31,851 bases of DNA from a virus, in IMG/VR virus record IMGVR_UViG_3300022847_000018, positions 1-31,851 of that record; one strand, written 5' to 3'. A program made the translations under genes and the position numbers. This document shows positions 14,254 through 23,531 of the stretch, piece after piece. The notes beneath the pieces are model-generated. The model was not told the origin of the DNA. It did no database searches and saw only the letters and a program-made list of their open reading frames with translations. Within the stretch, counting starts at the first letter, position 1, and every line of letters starts with the position of its first letter.

Positions 14254-17200
14254 TTAAACCGTGGCGGACTCTACCTGTCTCCACTCTGTTCCTGTATAAA
14301 AAGCAATCCTGCCAACGGTAGTATTAAAAATAAGAGAGCCAGTAGATGGGGATGAAAGGGCGTTCATTTGTGTCGTAGTAAGATTAATAAGAACTATAGG
14401 AGCGTTTGCAAATATCTCATCAGCAAATAAACCTATAGTAGTATCTGCGTTAATATCCAGAGCGGTATCTGATATGATAGCCAGCTTTGCGCCATTTAAA
14501 GTCTCAATTTTACTCATACTTGGTGCACTATATATTCTTAATTTATCGGTTACACCATCTACCCAATTAAGACCACGTTTACTTATCCAACCAATGCCAC
14601 TAATATCAAATTCAATACCGTCTGACTCCGTTGCTTTCCATTCTCCACCTTTACTTCCAACCCTCACACCAGTACCATCTACTGCAAAAACGATTTCTCC
14701 ACCGACAGCAGCTTCTATAATGTTTTCTCCCACATCCGTCCTCCCAACCATTTGCACATAATTAGTAGCATTCCGTTGAACCCGTACATACGGAACGCCT
14801 ACGGATGCCAGTCCGATAAGAACCTGATTTGTTCCGCCTTCTAAAGTACCGAGACCCGTTCCCATAGATACTTCACTACCAACGTTAAGCCGCTCTGTAT
14901 CAAAATTGACTTGGTCAGCACTAATATCTATGGTAGTTCCATCATGAGCAGCGCTTAATGCTACAAAAGCAATCTTTCCATTTGCGTCAACTTTTAATAC
15001 GGCTGTTGATTCAATGGCTAAAATTTCTCCATCGTTTTCGATAATACGGCTGTCCAGATTCAGCGATGCAGAGGCATTAACATCCATTAAGGCATTATCA
15101 ACTTCCCATGCTGTTCCATTGTATGAATACATTCGATTACTATCATCCGTGTCCACCCAAACATCACCGGTCTGTAATACCTCTCCGGACGGTCTTATTG
15201 TCGGTGCTCCAATTTGACGGAAAACATGATTTGAATCTGTTTGCAGGTTTGTAATGTTAGAATCTGCTGATAAGATAGCTGAAGCATTTACATCAATTAA
15301 CTTATCAACTTTTGTCCATGCAGTCCCATCCCAAATATACGCCCTGTCATTATCAGAAGTATCTACCCACGTATCACCTGACTTCAGGGCTTCCCCCGAG
15401 GGTCTTAATGTTGGTGGTGTTGCTGAACGTATAGAATTTGACAGATCAGCCTCATTCGTACCAATCTGACTTTTCAAGGTTAATCCAGAATAAGCAGATC
15501 CCCCGGCTATATTGACATGGGTGTCTAATGCGGCTATAGCTGTTTGGTTACCTGAAACATCAAGTGTAAGCCCGGCAATGGAACTTCCCTGATCTGAGAT
15601 ATTGGTGGCATTAAGAGCCACCTTCCCCGCTTCAATCGTTAGTCGTCCTGTCAGTTTATAACCGGCTTCAAAAACCGTAGAAACACCAACAGGATAATCA
15701 TATAGAGCTGTATTGGAAACAACATCAAGGATAGTGTTTGTGCCTCCACTCGGCCATGGTGTGCCGGCAATGGTGGTTTGGTCTCCGTCAATGACTACAT
15801 CCTGAAACTCACCTTGCTTATTTCGTATTTTAAGGATTTGACCATCAAGCAATTCGATAGCATCTTCACTTCGAATAACAATCGTTGAAAAAACTTCGTC
15901 TTTATCCAGAGCCTCCACCACCGTACCAACACTATCGCCACGTTGATTTCTCTCCACCAAGCCCTGAATCTTCCCCGGATCCACATGAAAGCGTGAGGCC
16001 AAGGACACTCCATTCAATTTGAAAAACGTGCCAGCAGGAAGTTTTAAATTTTGCTCCTGTATGGCTATATCCCGAACCCCGGAATCATACCTCTCTACGG
16101 GTGGAGCCCCTTTTGCTACCAGCACCCTTGTGGGTACCGACCGTTTCTCAATCATGAAATCAATCACATCTCCGGGGGTCAGAAATCCAAAGAGGTTAAC
16201 GTGTAAGGAAGACACCTCTCCGTTTACCGGTGTAATCAGCCGCCCGATGGCATCACTCTCGGTGATGATCTCAAATATCTCTTTCGGGGGGAATGTCTCC
16301 TCCTCAACGCCCTCCCCTGCCGTGTGCGGATCCCCTTCAACCCAGGAGCTTACCCGGTCACCTGTCCGGGCACGTATTTGAATAATGTAGGTAGAACCCA
16401 GCTCAACATCAAAAAGAGTCAGCGTGCCAGAGCTTGCCTCAGAAACCCCGAAAGCACTCCATCCATCTGAGTCCCCGGACTTGCGATATCGCCCTTCCAC
16501 ATACCCGGTTGGGTTCCCGCTACCGACTTGGAATGCAACCACAAGTCGTAGGCTCGGCACTCCATCGGGCGTTCGTGTAAGAGAATCGGTTCCTGATCGG
16601 ATTGACACGATTGTAGGTGCCGGTGGTTCAAGTCTTTCCAGATCCGGGGGCGGATTTGATGTATTTGAATCGAAGTCCGGGATCGTCTCCTGGTCGGCGT
16701 CGTATATAGCTGGGGCAGCGTCAATCAACGTCAGCCTTGCTCCAAGATCTGCGATAGGTTCCACAGAGAGAACTTTAAGCGCTTGGGTCTCTTTCGCTGT
16801 CTCTCCGAACATAAACAAGTCGCCCTGTGTAATCCCAGAGGTGTTACTGAGTGTAATTGTTGACTGGAGCCCGACCGCGGTTGAAACTACCTTTAACAAT
16901 GATCCTCCGGAAGTGGATCTCACCCGGAGATTGTAAGTTTTCCCAGACTCCATTTGGACCGGTTCGTCAAGCGTCACCGTGCCACTTGCGATAGATTTTA
17001 TTCTCCCGGAAGCTAGCCCCCAGAGCGACACATCATGGGTGACAAAAACTAGATCGCCTCGGGTACAAACTAAATTCTCAAAATCAGTGTTAATCTGGTA
17101 CCTCTCAGGTCGCAGTCGCAGCTCAGCCAACCGGTACCGGCCCTCTCGCCAGGCTTGCTCCCAATTAGTCACCCCCTCGAAACTCATACTCTCAAACCTG

Positions 17201-19023
17201 GTGGCCGGTGAACAACTTCCCCCGGGACCGGGAAAAACGCAATCCGAACCATCGAGGGAGTACCCATCATCGTACACAATACCTTCATCAGGTTGCCAGT
17301 TTTCATCTTCATTGGGAAACTGCACCCTTAAGCCGTGGGGAGCGTCAATAAAATTCCGAACAGAGGTAAACCCCCAGCTATTTCGCGGGGTAAAGTGCTG
17401 CACAGGCACAGTTTCATCGGTGTCCTGAATAATTGTATATATCCCGTTGTCTCTCATAGACAGGCTTCCCCTGGCAGAGGCGCCAATCAAGCCAGCAGTT
17501 TGCAAAACAGTTCGTGCTACATCTAGTATAATATTGCACTCGTCTCCCCGGGGACCGGCGTTATCCGCCCAGGCTTTAAAAGAAGCCCCATCCAGCCTCT
17601 CCCGGGGGATAGGCCGGGCGTTCACTCCGCCGGAGAGAATATCAGCCATAATCCAAGCGGGGTTTGAAGTAATAAGTCCACCCGTTCCGGATCCGTTTTC
17701 CGGGTCAAAAGTAGGTACCTGCCAAGCAGCTCCATCATAAAAAGCTAGTCTGGATTTTACTTCTACAGAAAATTGATCTAGGACTCCATTAATTTGATCG
17801 GTAGCCTGCACCCTCATGGCCAGCTGAACCGTTCCGGGCAAGTTGGTTGGATAAGTATAGTCGATTGACCGGAGAATAGTCCAACTAGCGTCTTCAAATA
17901 TCTGAGAAACGTCTTCGCTAACTTGGGAGGCGGTTATTCGTGTAACACGAACTTCATAAGGACCGGGTTCAAATACTTTCCATGAGATTCCCGAGCGTTT
18001 TGATTGTCTTTGAAGACCGACCGCCTGCCAGCCTCCATCTCCAGTATTGTATTGAATATTTCTTGACCTGTAAAAAGCCCCAGCCACCCCAACAGGGAAA
18101 AGTTCTGTCCATTCAGAGACACCCGTTTTTCGGTACTCGATTTTGAAAGTTGCGTGGCGTAGAATAGATTTTAGTTCATCATTAACGGCAAACAACCCGC
18201 TAGGAAATAAAATATCAAGTGAAATTTCGTTGATCTCTGCCTCTGTAGTCCTTGTAGCTGTATCTGAAACCTCGTCAAGATCAACATTCACGCTCTGTTC
18301 CTCGACCGTATTGGAATACAAATCGGGAGACTCGCCAACTTCTATTTCGAGATCTTTAAATTTATCATTGCTGGTGAACACATTATTGCTATCAAACTCG
18401 CCTACAATCGCGTCCCCGATCATGGGTTTTGATAGCTCTAAAGGCCCAGGCCCCAAGTTGAAAAGGAGTCGCAAATCTTGCCGCGATCCGAATATCTCTG
18501 TGAAAGGCTTTGCGCTCAGTGGAGGATATATTTTCCGATGGCCATACACCCGTGGAACTACTCCATACGGGTTTAGCCGGTTTCGAGTCCCGGTCAGGGC
18601 ACCAAGGCGTTTGAATTGCTCTTGATCGCCTATCTGATCGGCAATATCCGCCGGGGGAATAAGCGCGCTTGCGCCAAGCTGGGCTCCGAACGTGGCTGCC
18701 CCTACAAAAAGAGACAATCCTAAACTACCGGCCTTTAAACCCAGCGCAATACCGGCTGCTGGGGCAAAAGCGACAGCGGCCAACACCAGGGCGGTCCGCG
18801 CAATGTCTTTGCCTTGATCACCCCCTCGAGGGGCAGCAACCATGGTCAGAGTATCACCGGGTTTGAGCTGCCCGTTTCGATACTCTTTCCCATTTCGCTC
18901 AATAAGCACATGATCAGGGACTTTGATATGATCTGACAGACTTCCACTTGCCGGGATCTCACTGGTGACAATCTCCCTGCTAATGGGATTCAGGCATGCG
19001 GTTATGTGTACCATCTCATTCAT
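14254..19023 (-). CDS. J-like tail tip / host specificity protein
   Basis: 1589 aa from ATG 19021-19023, which overlaps the upstream stop in ATGAATGA. Residues 1-66 resemble the beta-grasp N-terminus of lambda gpI (ending KPGDTLTMVAAPRGG), followed by a hydrophobic Ala/Gly stretch (about 76-124) as in gpI, so I- and J-like parts seem fused; no separate I gene is present. The middle matches lambda J (GPGPLELSKPMIGD, DILSGGVNARPIP, RPERYQINTDFENLV), then Fn3-like domains. The C-terminal region has two copies of a GDxWVDT...W.GTAW module and a final small domain (GSLIFNTTVGRIAFYTGTEW). It closes the tail tip and contacts the receptor. Confidence 0.88.
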   Translation of the reverse strand: MNEMVHITACLNPISREIVTSEIPASGSLSDHIKVPDHVLIERNGKEYRNGQLKPGDTLTMVAAPRGGDQGKDIARTALVLAAVAFAPAAGIALGLKAGSLGLSLFVGAATFGAQLGASALIPPADIADQIGDQEQFKRLGALTGTRNRLNPYGVVPRVYGHRKIYPPLSAKPFTEIFGSRQDLRLLFNLGPGPLELSKPMIGDAIVGEFDSNNVFTSNDKFKDLEIEVGESPDLYSNTVEEQSVNVDLDEVSDTATRTTEAEINEISLDILFPSGLFAVNDELKSILRHATFKIEYRKTGVSEWTELFPVGVAGAFYRSRNIQYNTGDGGWQAVGLQRQSKRSGISWKVFEPGPYEVRVTRITASQVSEDVSQIFEDASWTILRSIDYTYPTNLPGTVQLAMRVQATDQINGVLDQFSVEVKSRLAFYDGAAWQVPTFDPENGSGTGGLITSNPAWIMADILSGGVNARPIPRERLDGASFKAWADNAGPRGDECNIILDVARTVLQTAGLIGASARGSLSMRDNGIYTIIQDTDETVPVQHFTPRNSWGFTSVRNFIDAPHGLRVQFPNEDENWQPDEGIVYDDGYSLDGSDCVFPGPGGSCSPATRFESMSFEGVTNWEQAWREGRYRLAELRLRPERYQINTDFENLVCTRGDLVFVTHDVSLWGLASGRIKSIASGTVTLDEPVQMESGKTYNLRVRSTSGGSLLKVVSTAVGLQSTITLSNTSGITQGDLFMFGETAKETQALKVLSVEPIADLGARLTLIDAAPAIYDADQETIPDFDSNTSNPPPDLERLEPPAPTIVSIRSGTDSLTRTPDGVPSLRLVVAFQVGSGNPTGYVEGRYRKSGDSDGWSAFGVSEASSGTLTLFDVELGSTYIIQIRARTGDRVSSWVEGDPHTAGEGVEEETFPPKEIFEIITESDAIGRLITPVNGEVSSLHVNLFGFLTPGDVIDFMIEKRSVPTRVLVAKGAPPVERYDSGVRDIAIQEQNLKLPAGTFFKLNGVSLASRFHVDPGKIQGLVERNQRGDSVGTVVEALDKDEVFSTIVIRSEDAIELLDGQILKIRNKQGEFQDVVIDGDQTTIAGTPWPSGGTNTILDVVSNTALYDYPVGVSTVFEAGYKLTGRLTIEAGKVALNATNISDQGSSIAGLTLDVSGNQTAIAALDTHVNIAGGSAYSGLTLKSQIGTNEADLSNSIRSATPPTLRPSGEALKSGDTWVDTSDNDRAYIWDGTAWTKVDKLIDVNASAILSADSNITNLQTDSNHVFRQIGAPTIRPSGEVLQTGDVWVDTDDSNRMYSYNGTAWEVDNALMDVNASASLNLDSRIIENDGEILAIESTAVLKVDANGKIAFVALSAAHDGTTIDISADQVNFDTERLNVGSEVSMGTGLGTLEGGTNQVLIGLASVGVPYVRVQRNATNYVQMVGRTDVGENIIEAAVGGEIVFAVDGTGVRVGSKGGEWKATESDGIEFDISGIGWISKRGLNWVDGVTDKLRIYSAPSMSKIETLNGAKLAIISDTALDINADTTIGLFADEIFANAPIVLINLTTTQMNALSSPSTGSLIFNTTVGRIAFYTGTEWRQVESATV

Positions 19024-19420
19024 ATCGATACACGCCCTCAATACGATTTTTCCACCGGGGGCCGGTAAAGGATTCAATACACGAATCAGTTCCCTGGTAA
19101 GCGTGCAGCATTCTCCCGCGACCAACACAGATTCCCACGTGTGCCGGGAATCCTGAGATATTCAATACAATCACATCGCCATCTTTGATATTTTCTGACT
19201 TGTCAACTTTTGACCAGTTGAGCTTTTCGGCCTCAATAATACCGGCAATTTCCGGTCGCGCTTTGGTGTGTGGATAACTTTTTAGAAGTGGCAGATCGAC
19301 TCCGAGTTCATGCTTGTAATACAGGTACACCAAACCCCAGCAATCGCATGAATGCATACTCCGGCCGTGTTCGAGAAATCGAATACCAACATATTTTGAT
19401 ATGTCTGAGATGTTATTCAA
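19016..19420 (-). CDS. NlpC/P60-type peptidase (lambda K-like)
   Basis: 134-aa protein with the catalytic Cys in SCDCWGLVYLYY (C27), first His in FPAHVGICVG (H94) and a further His in MLHAYQG (H106). It is the length of an isolated NlpC/P60 domain, with no Mov34/JAMM domain. By analogy with the C-terminal half of lambda gpK it would cleave murein peptides during DNA entry or tail assembly. It overlaps the metallopeptidase gene by 8 bases and the J-like gene by 8 bases. Confidence 0.85.
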   Translation of the reverse strand: MNNISDISKYVGIRFLEHGRSMHSCDCWGLVYLYYKHELGVDLPLLKSYPHTKARPEIAGIIEAEKLNWSKVDKSENIKDGDVIVLNISGFPAHVGICVGRGRMLHAYQGTDSCIESFTGPRWKNRIEGVYRYE

Positions 19421-19727
19421 ATTTTCTACTCTTCATAAATTGATGGAGACAGCCACCGATATGCTGAACGAGGTGCTCGTCCCGTGTCAAATCGTGGTAA
19501 CAGCCTGAGTACAGGATCGCATGGACGAGTTCGTGATAGAACGTGCCCTCAAGCCTGCAGGGCGGAACCTCTTCCCCGCTAAGGCGAACATGGAGATCTA
19601 TCTTACCGTGGGCCTCGTCGCACTGGCCAAGGGTGTCACTGTTTTTCAGGTCGTCGATAAATCGAGTTTCCCATTCTTCGCCAAAAAGTGTGAAAGATGC
19701 CGGGATGTCAAAGTTTGGTTTTTTCAT
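19413..19727 (-). CDS. small HExxH zinc metallopeptidase
   Basis: 104-aa protein with the zincin motif FYHELVHAIL (H65, E66, H69) and a downstream DEHLVQHIGG that likely provides the third ligand (Glu84). The size and layout are those of compact phage zincins related to SprT/ImmA-like proteins. The lambda K protein carries a metal-dependent JAMM peptidase at this place; here a zincin of another family occupies the slot beside NlpC. Its start codon lies in the last of four tandem 16-bp repeats, each carrying an ATG. A murein or virion-processing role is inferred. Confidence 0.75.
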   Translation of the reverse strand: MKKPNFDIPASFTLFGEEWETRFIDDLKNSDTLGQCDEAHGKIDLHVRLSGEEVPPCRLEGTFYHELVHAILYSGCYHDLTRDEHLVQHIGGCLHQFMKSRKFE

Positions 19728-19777
19728 TGTTTGGTTTTTTCATTGTTTGGTTTTTTCATTGTTTGGTTTTTTCATTG
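19714..19777. repeat. 4 x 16-bp tandem repeat carrying start codons
   Basis: Four perfect copies of CAATGAAAAAACCAAA (minus strand) at 19762-19777, 19746-19761, 19730-19745 and 19714-19729. Each contains ATG plus the first codons of the metallopeptidase gene (MKKP). The unit is not a multiple of three, so the four ATGs lie in different frames; only the innermost (19725-19727) opens the gene. The other three each give an 11-codon peptide. Confidence 0.97.
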
Positions 19778-19855
19778 TGGGTCTCGCTGTATGAGTATTC
19801 GAGCGTCTATGTCATCCCCTTCAAACTGCATTATTGATTGCTCTATATCCTCCAT
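19772..19855 (-). CDS. 27-aa linking ORF
   Basis: ATG at 19853-19855 overlaps the stop of the DUF1833 gene (TGATG). The peptide starts MEDIEQSIMQFEGDD and ends RDPQ; its TGA (19772-19774) overlaps the ATG of the first 16-bp repeat. The overlaps on both ends suggest a translational relay. The acidic composition is plausible for a real mini-protein, but no function is known. Confidence 0.45.
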   Translation of the reverse strand: MEDIEQSIMQFEGDDIDARILIQRDPQ

Positions 19856-20331
19856 CAGAAAATCCCCGGTGTTGTCCGAGGACTAAACATGTCCTTGGGT
19901 ATATTCTGGTTTAAAAAATCTTCATCATATGCCACGGTGCCTTTCATTGTTGTGGCATCATATTCAAACTGTTTTAATTTGAAACGCATCGGACCGACCT
20001 CAACCGTATTCGGCTGGCTTGCTAATACGATATTCACCTCGATCTCCGGAGCGCTCTGAAGTGGCCGGACTGCCTGAATGATCTGCCGATCCACGTTATC
20101 CAGGACAATCTGCCCGCGAGGGATATTATCCTGTTGGTCGTCCGGCAACCTGAACTCGAACGCTGCTGGTAAATACGTCCCGTCGCTTCGATCGAGAGAT
20201 ATTTTGTCATTGACAAAAAGCATCGGGGACGCAAGGGAAGCGTGCGTAATTTTTATAACCGTCAATGGGATCTCCGTGGTGCTCTGCGCGAGCATAGCCT
20301 GGAGCATCGTTGCGCTTACTTGACGACTCAT
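19855..20331 (-). CDS. DUF1833-like minor tail protein (L position)
   Basis: 158-aa protein fitting the DUF1833 phage tail family: early ITHASLASPMLFVND, then GTYLPAAFEFRLPDD, then IVLDNVDRQIIQAVR, and ending with AYDEDFLNQNIPKDMFSP. It occupies the place of lambda minor tail protein L between M-like and K-like genes. It probably joins the tail-tip hub. The start overlaps the previous stop by ATGA. Confidence 0.75.
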   Translation of the reverse strand: MSRQVSATMLQAMLAQSTTEIPLTVIKITHASLASPMLFVNDKISLDRSDGTYLPAAFEFRLPDDQQDNIPRGQIVLDNVDRQIIQAVRPLQSAPEIEVNIVLASQPNTVEVGPMRFKLKQFEYDATTMKGTVAYDEDFLNQNIPKDMFSPRTTPGIF

Positions 20332-20669
20332 GGCAGCCTCTCAATTTCGATCTGCACATTCCAGATCCGTTTATCTGGATCACTGTTCCCGACAATGATC
20401 TCCCCTGCCGGTGGGCTTAGAAAACGATATGTACCGGACAGGCCAGCGTCGGATATTGTAAATTCCACGTAGTCGGCGTAAAACTGTTTGAGGATGTCAA
20501 ACTGTGCGCCGCTCATCCGCATCGGTATACTGTGATTCGTGGGGTTTGCCCGGAATCTCCGGCGAACCTTTTGAGGGCCACCCTCCATCGAAGTCCGGAG
20601 AAAACCGTCCTGAGGTGTCACACTCACTGGGGTTCTAAAGGGCGGTAAAGTTGCTGGCCAGCTGCTCAT
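20328..20669 (-). CDS. minor tail protein (lambda M position)
   Basis: 113-aa protein. Segments such as MRMSGAQFDILKQFYADY and SGTYRFLSPP match small phage tail proteins found right after the tape measure gene. The length is close to lambda gpM (about 110 aa), and the order TMP, M, L, K, J is preserved. The start overlaps the tape measure stop by ATGA. A tail tip assembly role is inferred from synteny. Confidence 0.65.
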   Translation of the reverse strand: MSSWPATLPPFRTPVSVTPQDGFLRTSMEGGPQKVRRRFRANPTNHSIPMRMSGAQFDILKQFYADYVEFTISDAGLSGTYRFLSPPAGEIIVGNSDPDKRIWNVQIEIERLP

Positions 20670-23200
20670 CCTACGTTCCTCCCTGATCTACGAAGTCCGA
20701 ATGACCCCCCTAATTCGCGGTCGAGGGCTCCGGATCCAATTAATTCCTTTACTGTGTTTTTAATAATGATCCTGGCGTCAAAACCACCATCGGGACGTTG
20801 CTGGCGTTGAACGTCAACCTGAGCCCCCGCGTGGTTTTCAACATAGACGTTAAAGTTCGCGGGCTTTTGATCCCCTCCACCGGTTAACCCGGCCAGATTC
20901 TGAACGGCAAGCAGTGTGTCATTCGGGTGGGGTTTGAATACCCTACCTGAATCGGATATGATCAGATCATCGACCGGTTCAGCGTTATCGGATCCACCTG
21001 GGCTAAAGGCGCCTGAAAAAGAGTTCGCAAGTGCGTCTCCAAGGGGTTTGGTGACGGCTGTTCTCAGAAATATCCGGAGAATATCCTGCATGAGTCCCTG
21101 AGTGACATTCAATAGATCATTCAGGCTCCGAACATTCATAGCCGCCTCCTCAAATGCACTTGAGAACGTAAATCCTAAATCTTGTGTCAGTGCGTCCGTT
21201 TCGGTGAGCTCACCTTGTAGTTTTACGTACTTATCAACCAGCTCCTGTACGACCTTTGATTGAGGGTCATGACCGTCTTTAATTAGTCTGTCAATAGCGT
21301 CTAAATACAGACTAGCCTGCTGAGAGGTTGTAGTATAACTATCACCTAAAGCGTTATTCATTAAAATAAGATGTTGCTGCTCCGAACTTAATCCCCGAAG
21401 TAGCTCGAGGACGGACTTCATGGGGGGCTCAATATCATCAAACCCTTCAAAGAGTTTTGCGGGCTCTATTTTCCGGAGCTCCATAGAGTTGGCCTTTTCA
21501 AGCAGTTCGCTCATCGGTGTTATCGTCCCGAGCAGTATACCCACTTCTCGCTCGAGGGATTCTATCTGAGCTTGATAGGATGCAACGGTCTCGCGGTCAA
21601 AAGAGTTGTCTATCTCCGTTCCAAGATCCTGAATCAACTCCTTGAGCTGAGATACGGTCCGTAGTTCCGCCTGCGATACTCCACTCAGGTTGCCTTCACC
21701 TCCAAGTGCCTCCCGGTATTTAGGGGCTAACCCGATCAGTTCCCTGAGTCGATCAACCTCTTCCATAGCGGCCAGTCGACGGGATTCGATAAACTCCCCT
21801 CTTTTGCCCTCGGTGGCAATAAGTTGATTTTCAAAGTGGTTAATCTCCTCGATGATGCCCGTCTGACGTTCAAGTGCAATCTCTTGATCTTTCAGTGCCA
21901 GTAGTCTATCTGCTGAGGTGTCCGCGTATTTTGTTGCAATATGGCCAAGCCACTCGTCGAAATTACTGAACGTTCCGTCAAGAGCTTCCTGAACCTGTGC
22001 GAAGTCCTCCCGAAGCTCTGTTTCAAGTGATCTGGCATCCTGCCTGACAGTCCGGAGCGCCTGTTGGGTATTGTTCACCATGTTCTGGTAACTGAGGCCC
22101 TCTAATAGTTTTTGAGCTTCTTCAAGAGCTTTGTTCTGGCCGAGGAGCGCCTCAGTGAACTCGCTGGTCTCCTGCTCTGCTGAATTGACAGATGATATGT
22201 ATTTCCCGGTCAATAGCAGGGCTAATGCACCGGCCGCACCGGCGACTAAAAACCATGGGTTTGTGGAAAGCGCTAAACTCAGGCTGGCAACTCCTTTCGT
22301 GGCCCGGGCAGCAGCTCCCCCGAGTGTAATAAATGAGCTAACCATGGTCGCCGATAACCAGATAACCGGTCCGGCAGCAGCTGTGAGCAGAGCGAGTTGA
22401 GTGACTGTCTTTTTTGTCCCTTCGTCGAGCTCGCTGAATACCACAATCCAATCCTTGGATACATCGATTAAATCCGTTGCTATCGGGATCAGATCATCGC
22501 CAAGGATTGCAAGTAGATCTTTAAAGTCCCGTTTCAATTCCTCTATTTTCCACAATAAAGACCCTTTTTGCTCCTCGAGTCCATTAAGCGCATCCTGACT
22601 CTGACGATAAGACTGGATTAACAAGGCTTGCTGGCGTGCCTGCTCGGTCATTGCCTCACCAACTCGAATCAATCCCTCCTCCAGAGCAACTTGTTCTAAT
22701 ACGGTCGCTCGGGCATCAATACCAAATTGTCGCAATGGCCGGGTCATACCCGCAATTCCGGAACTCATTGCCTCGAGAACTGAACCTATCGGGACATCGT
22801 TAAAAGCAGAGAGTGCACCGGCGAGTTCCAGCCATTCCCGGGTCATCCCCGCTGCTTCTTTCCGGTTGATACCCATGGGAACCAGAAGATCCTGAAGGGC
22901 GGCCGCATGTTTGACGACCTCGCTTCGTGCGATCGGAAACTCCTCATTGTATAGCCGGACAAACTCATGCATTTCGGTGTTCATGCCCTGGAATACCACG
23001 TTGAACTTATCCAGGGCGCCCTCGAGCATCCCAGCCTCACGAACGGCGGCAATCATACCCGCTGCCAGTGGCAATGTAAGTCTGGTGGTCATCGTACGGC
23101 CTACCTGTGTTCCTTTTTGCGCCAATCCCTGAAGCTGCTGAGTAGCCGAACGGATTTGGGATCCGTCAATCGCGATAGTAAGCCGGGCTAAATCAACCAT
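20666..23200 (-). CDS. tape measure protein
   Basis: 844 aa, the longest helical protein in the tail module. It begins VDLARLTIAIDGSQI, contains a phage minor tail-like region (residues 60-200), a hydrophobic stretch with transmembrane character (about 268-334), long Gln/Glu-rich coiled coils, and a C-terminal domain with FNVYVENHAGAQVDV and GGSFGLRRSGRNVG. It sets tail length and helps DNA cross the inner membrane. The start overlaps the end of the chaperone frame by 8 bases. The length suggests a tail on the order of a lambda tail or slightly shorter. Confidence 0.9.
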   Translation of the reverse strand: MVDLARLTIAIDGSQIRSATQQLQGLAQKGTQVGRTMTTRLTLPLAAGMIAAVREAGMLEGALDKFNVVFQGMNTEMHEFVRLYNEEFPIARSEVVKHAAALQDLLVPMGINRKEAAGMTREWLELAGALSAFNDVPIGSVLEAMSSGIAGMTRPLRQFGIDARATVLEQVALEEGLIRVGEAMTEQARQQALLIQSYRQSQDALNGLEEQKGSLLWKIEELKRDFKDLLAILGDDLIPIATDLIDVSKDWIVVFSELDEGTKKTVTQLALLTAAAGPVIWLSATMVSSFITLGGAAARATKGVASLSLALSTNPWFLVAGAAGALALLLTGKYISSVNSAEQETSEFTEALLGQNKALEEAQKLLEGLSYQNMVNNTQQALRTVRQDARSLETELREDFAQVQEALDGTFSNFDEWLGHIATKYADTSADRLLALKDQEIALERQTGIIEEINHFENQLIATEGKRGEFIESRRLAAMEEVDRLRELIGLAPKYREALGGEGNLSGVSQAELRTVSQLKELIQDLGTEIDNSFDRETVASYQAQIESLEREVGILLGTITPMSELLEKANSMELRKIEPAKLFEGFDDIEPPMKSVLELLRGLSSEQQHLILMNNALGDSYTTTSQQASLYLDAIDRLIKDGHDPQSKVVQELVDKYVKLQGELTETDALTQDLGFTFSSAFEEAAMNVRSLNDLLNVTQGLMQDILRIFLRTAVTKPLGDALANSFSGAFSPGGSDNAEPVDDLIISDSGRVFKPHPNDTLLAVQNLAGLTGGGDQKPANFNVYVENHAGAQVDVQRQQRPDGGFDARIIIKNTVKELIGSGALDRELGGSFGLRRSGRNVG

Positions 23201-23531
23201 TGTCTAAGGATTTAAAGTATAGGATGTCAAGTTTTTTAATTGCCGATAGCTCCCATTGTCTGATCTCAATTCCTGAGAGTCTACTATAAGAGTCGATTTC
23301 CATATAGGTTATTGGCCCGCTTCTGCTGTGATGCAGATCACTGAACCACTGCCAAACATGACTGGCCATCATTGGTATTTCAGGACCATTAAGCCCATCG
23401 GGAACCTCCCCCGTCTGCTGATAGATTCCCTGCAGGTGTTCGGCCATAGTCGTTTTTGATTTCCCTATTTTCTGAGAAAGCCAAAAACGGTGATCGGCCG
23501 CCGTGCAGAGGTCTTCTATCAGCTCTTCATA
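23193..23531 (-). CDS. -1 frameshift extension of tail chaperone (GT-like)
   Basis: Downstream part of a lambda G/GT-like chaperone. After slippage at 23531-23537 translation continues YEELIEDLCTAADHRFW and runs without a stop through SGPITYMEIDSYSRLSGIEI to LDNG, giving a 246-aa fusion. A free-standing start at ATG 23445-23447 would give 84 aa, but the frame is open well upstream of it and overlaps the first gene, as in GT. PITYxEIxxYxRLxGIE is typical of the T part of tail chaperones, which bind the tape measure protein. Confidence 0.75.
   Translation of the reverse strand, partial: YEELIEDLCTAADHRFWLSQKIGKSKTTMAEHLQGIYQQTGEVPDGLNGPEIPMMASHVWQWFSDLHHSRSGPITYMEIDSYSRLSGIEIRQWELSAIKKLDILYFKSLDNG

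Noticed and set aside
16424-16936. 170-codon plus-strand ORF inside the J-like gene
   Set aside because: Antisense shadow of a clear J-like protein; composition rich in Ser, Pro and Arg without recognisable motifs.
19714-19777. CRISPR-like array
   Set aside because: The four units are contiguous with no spacers; this is a simple tandem repeat at a start codon.
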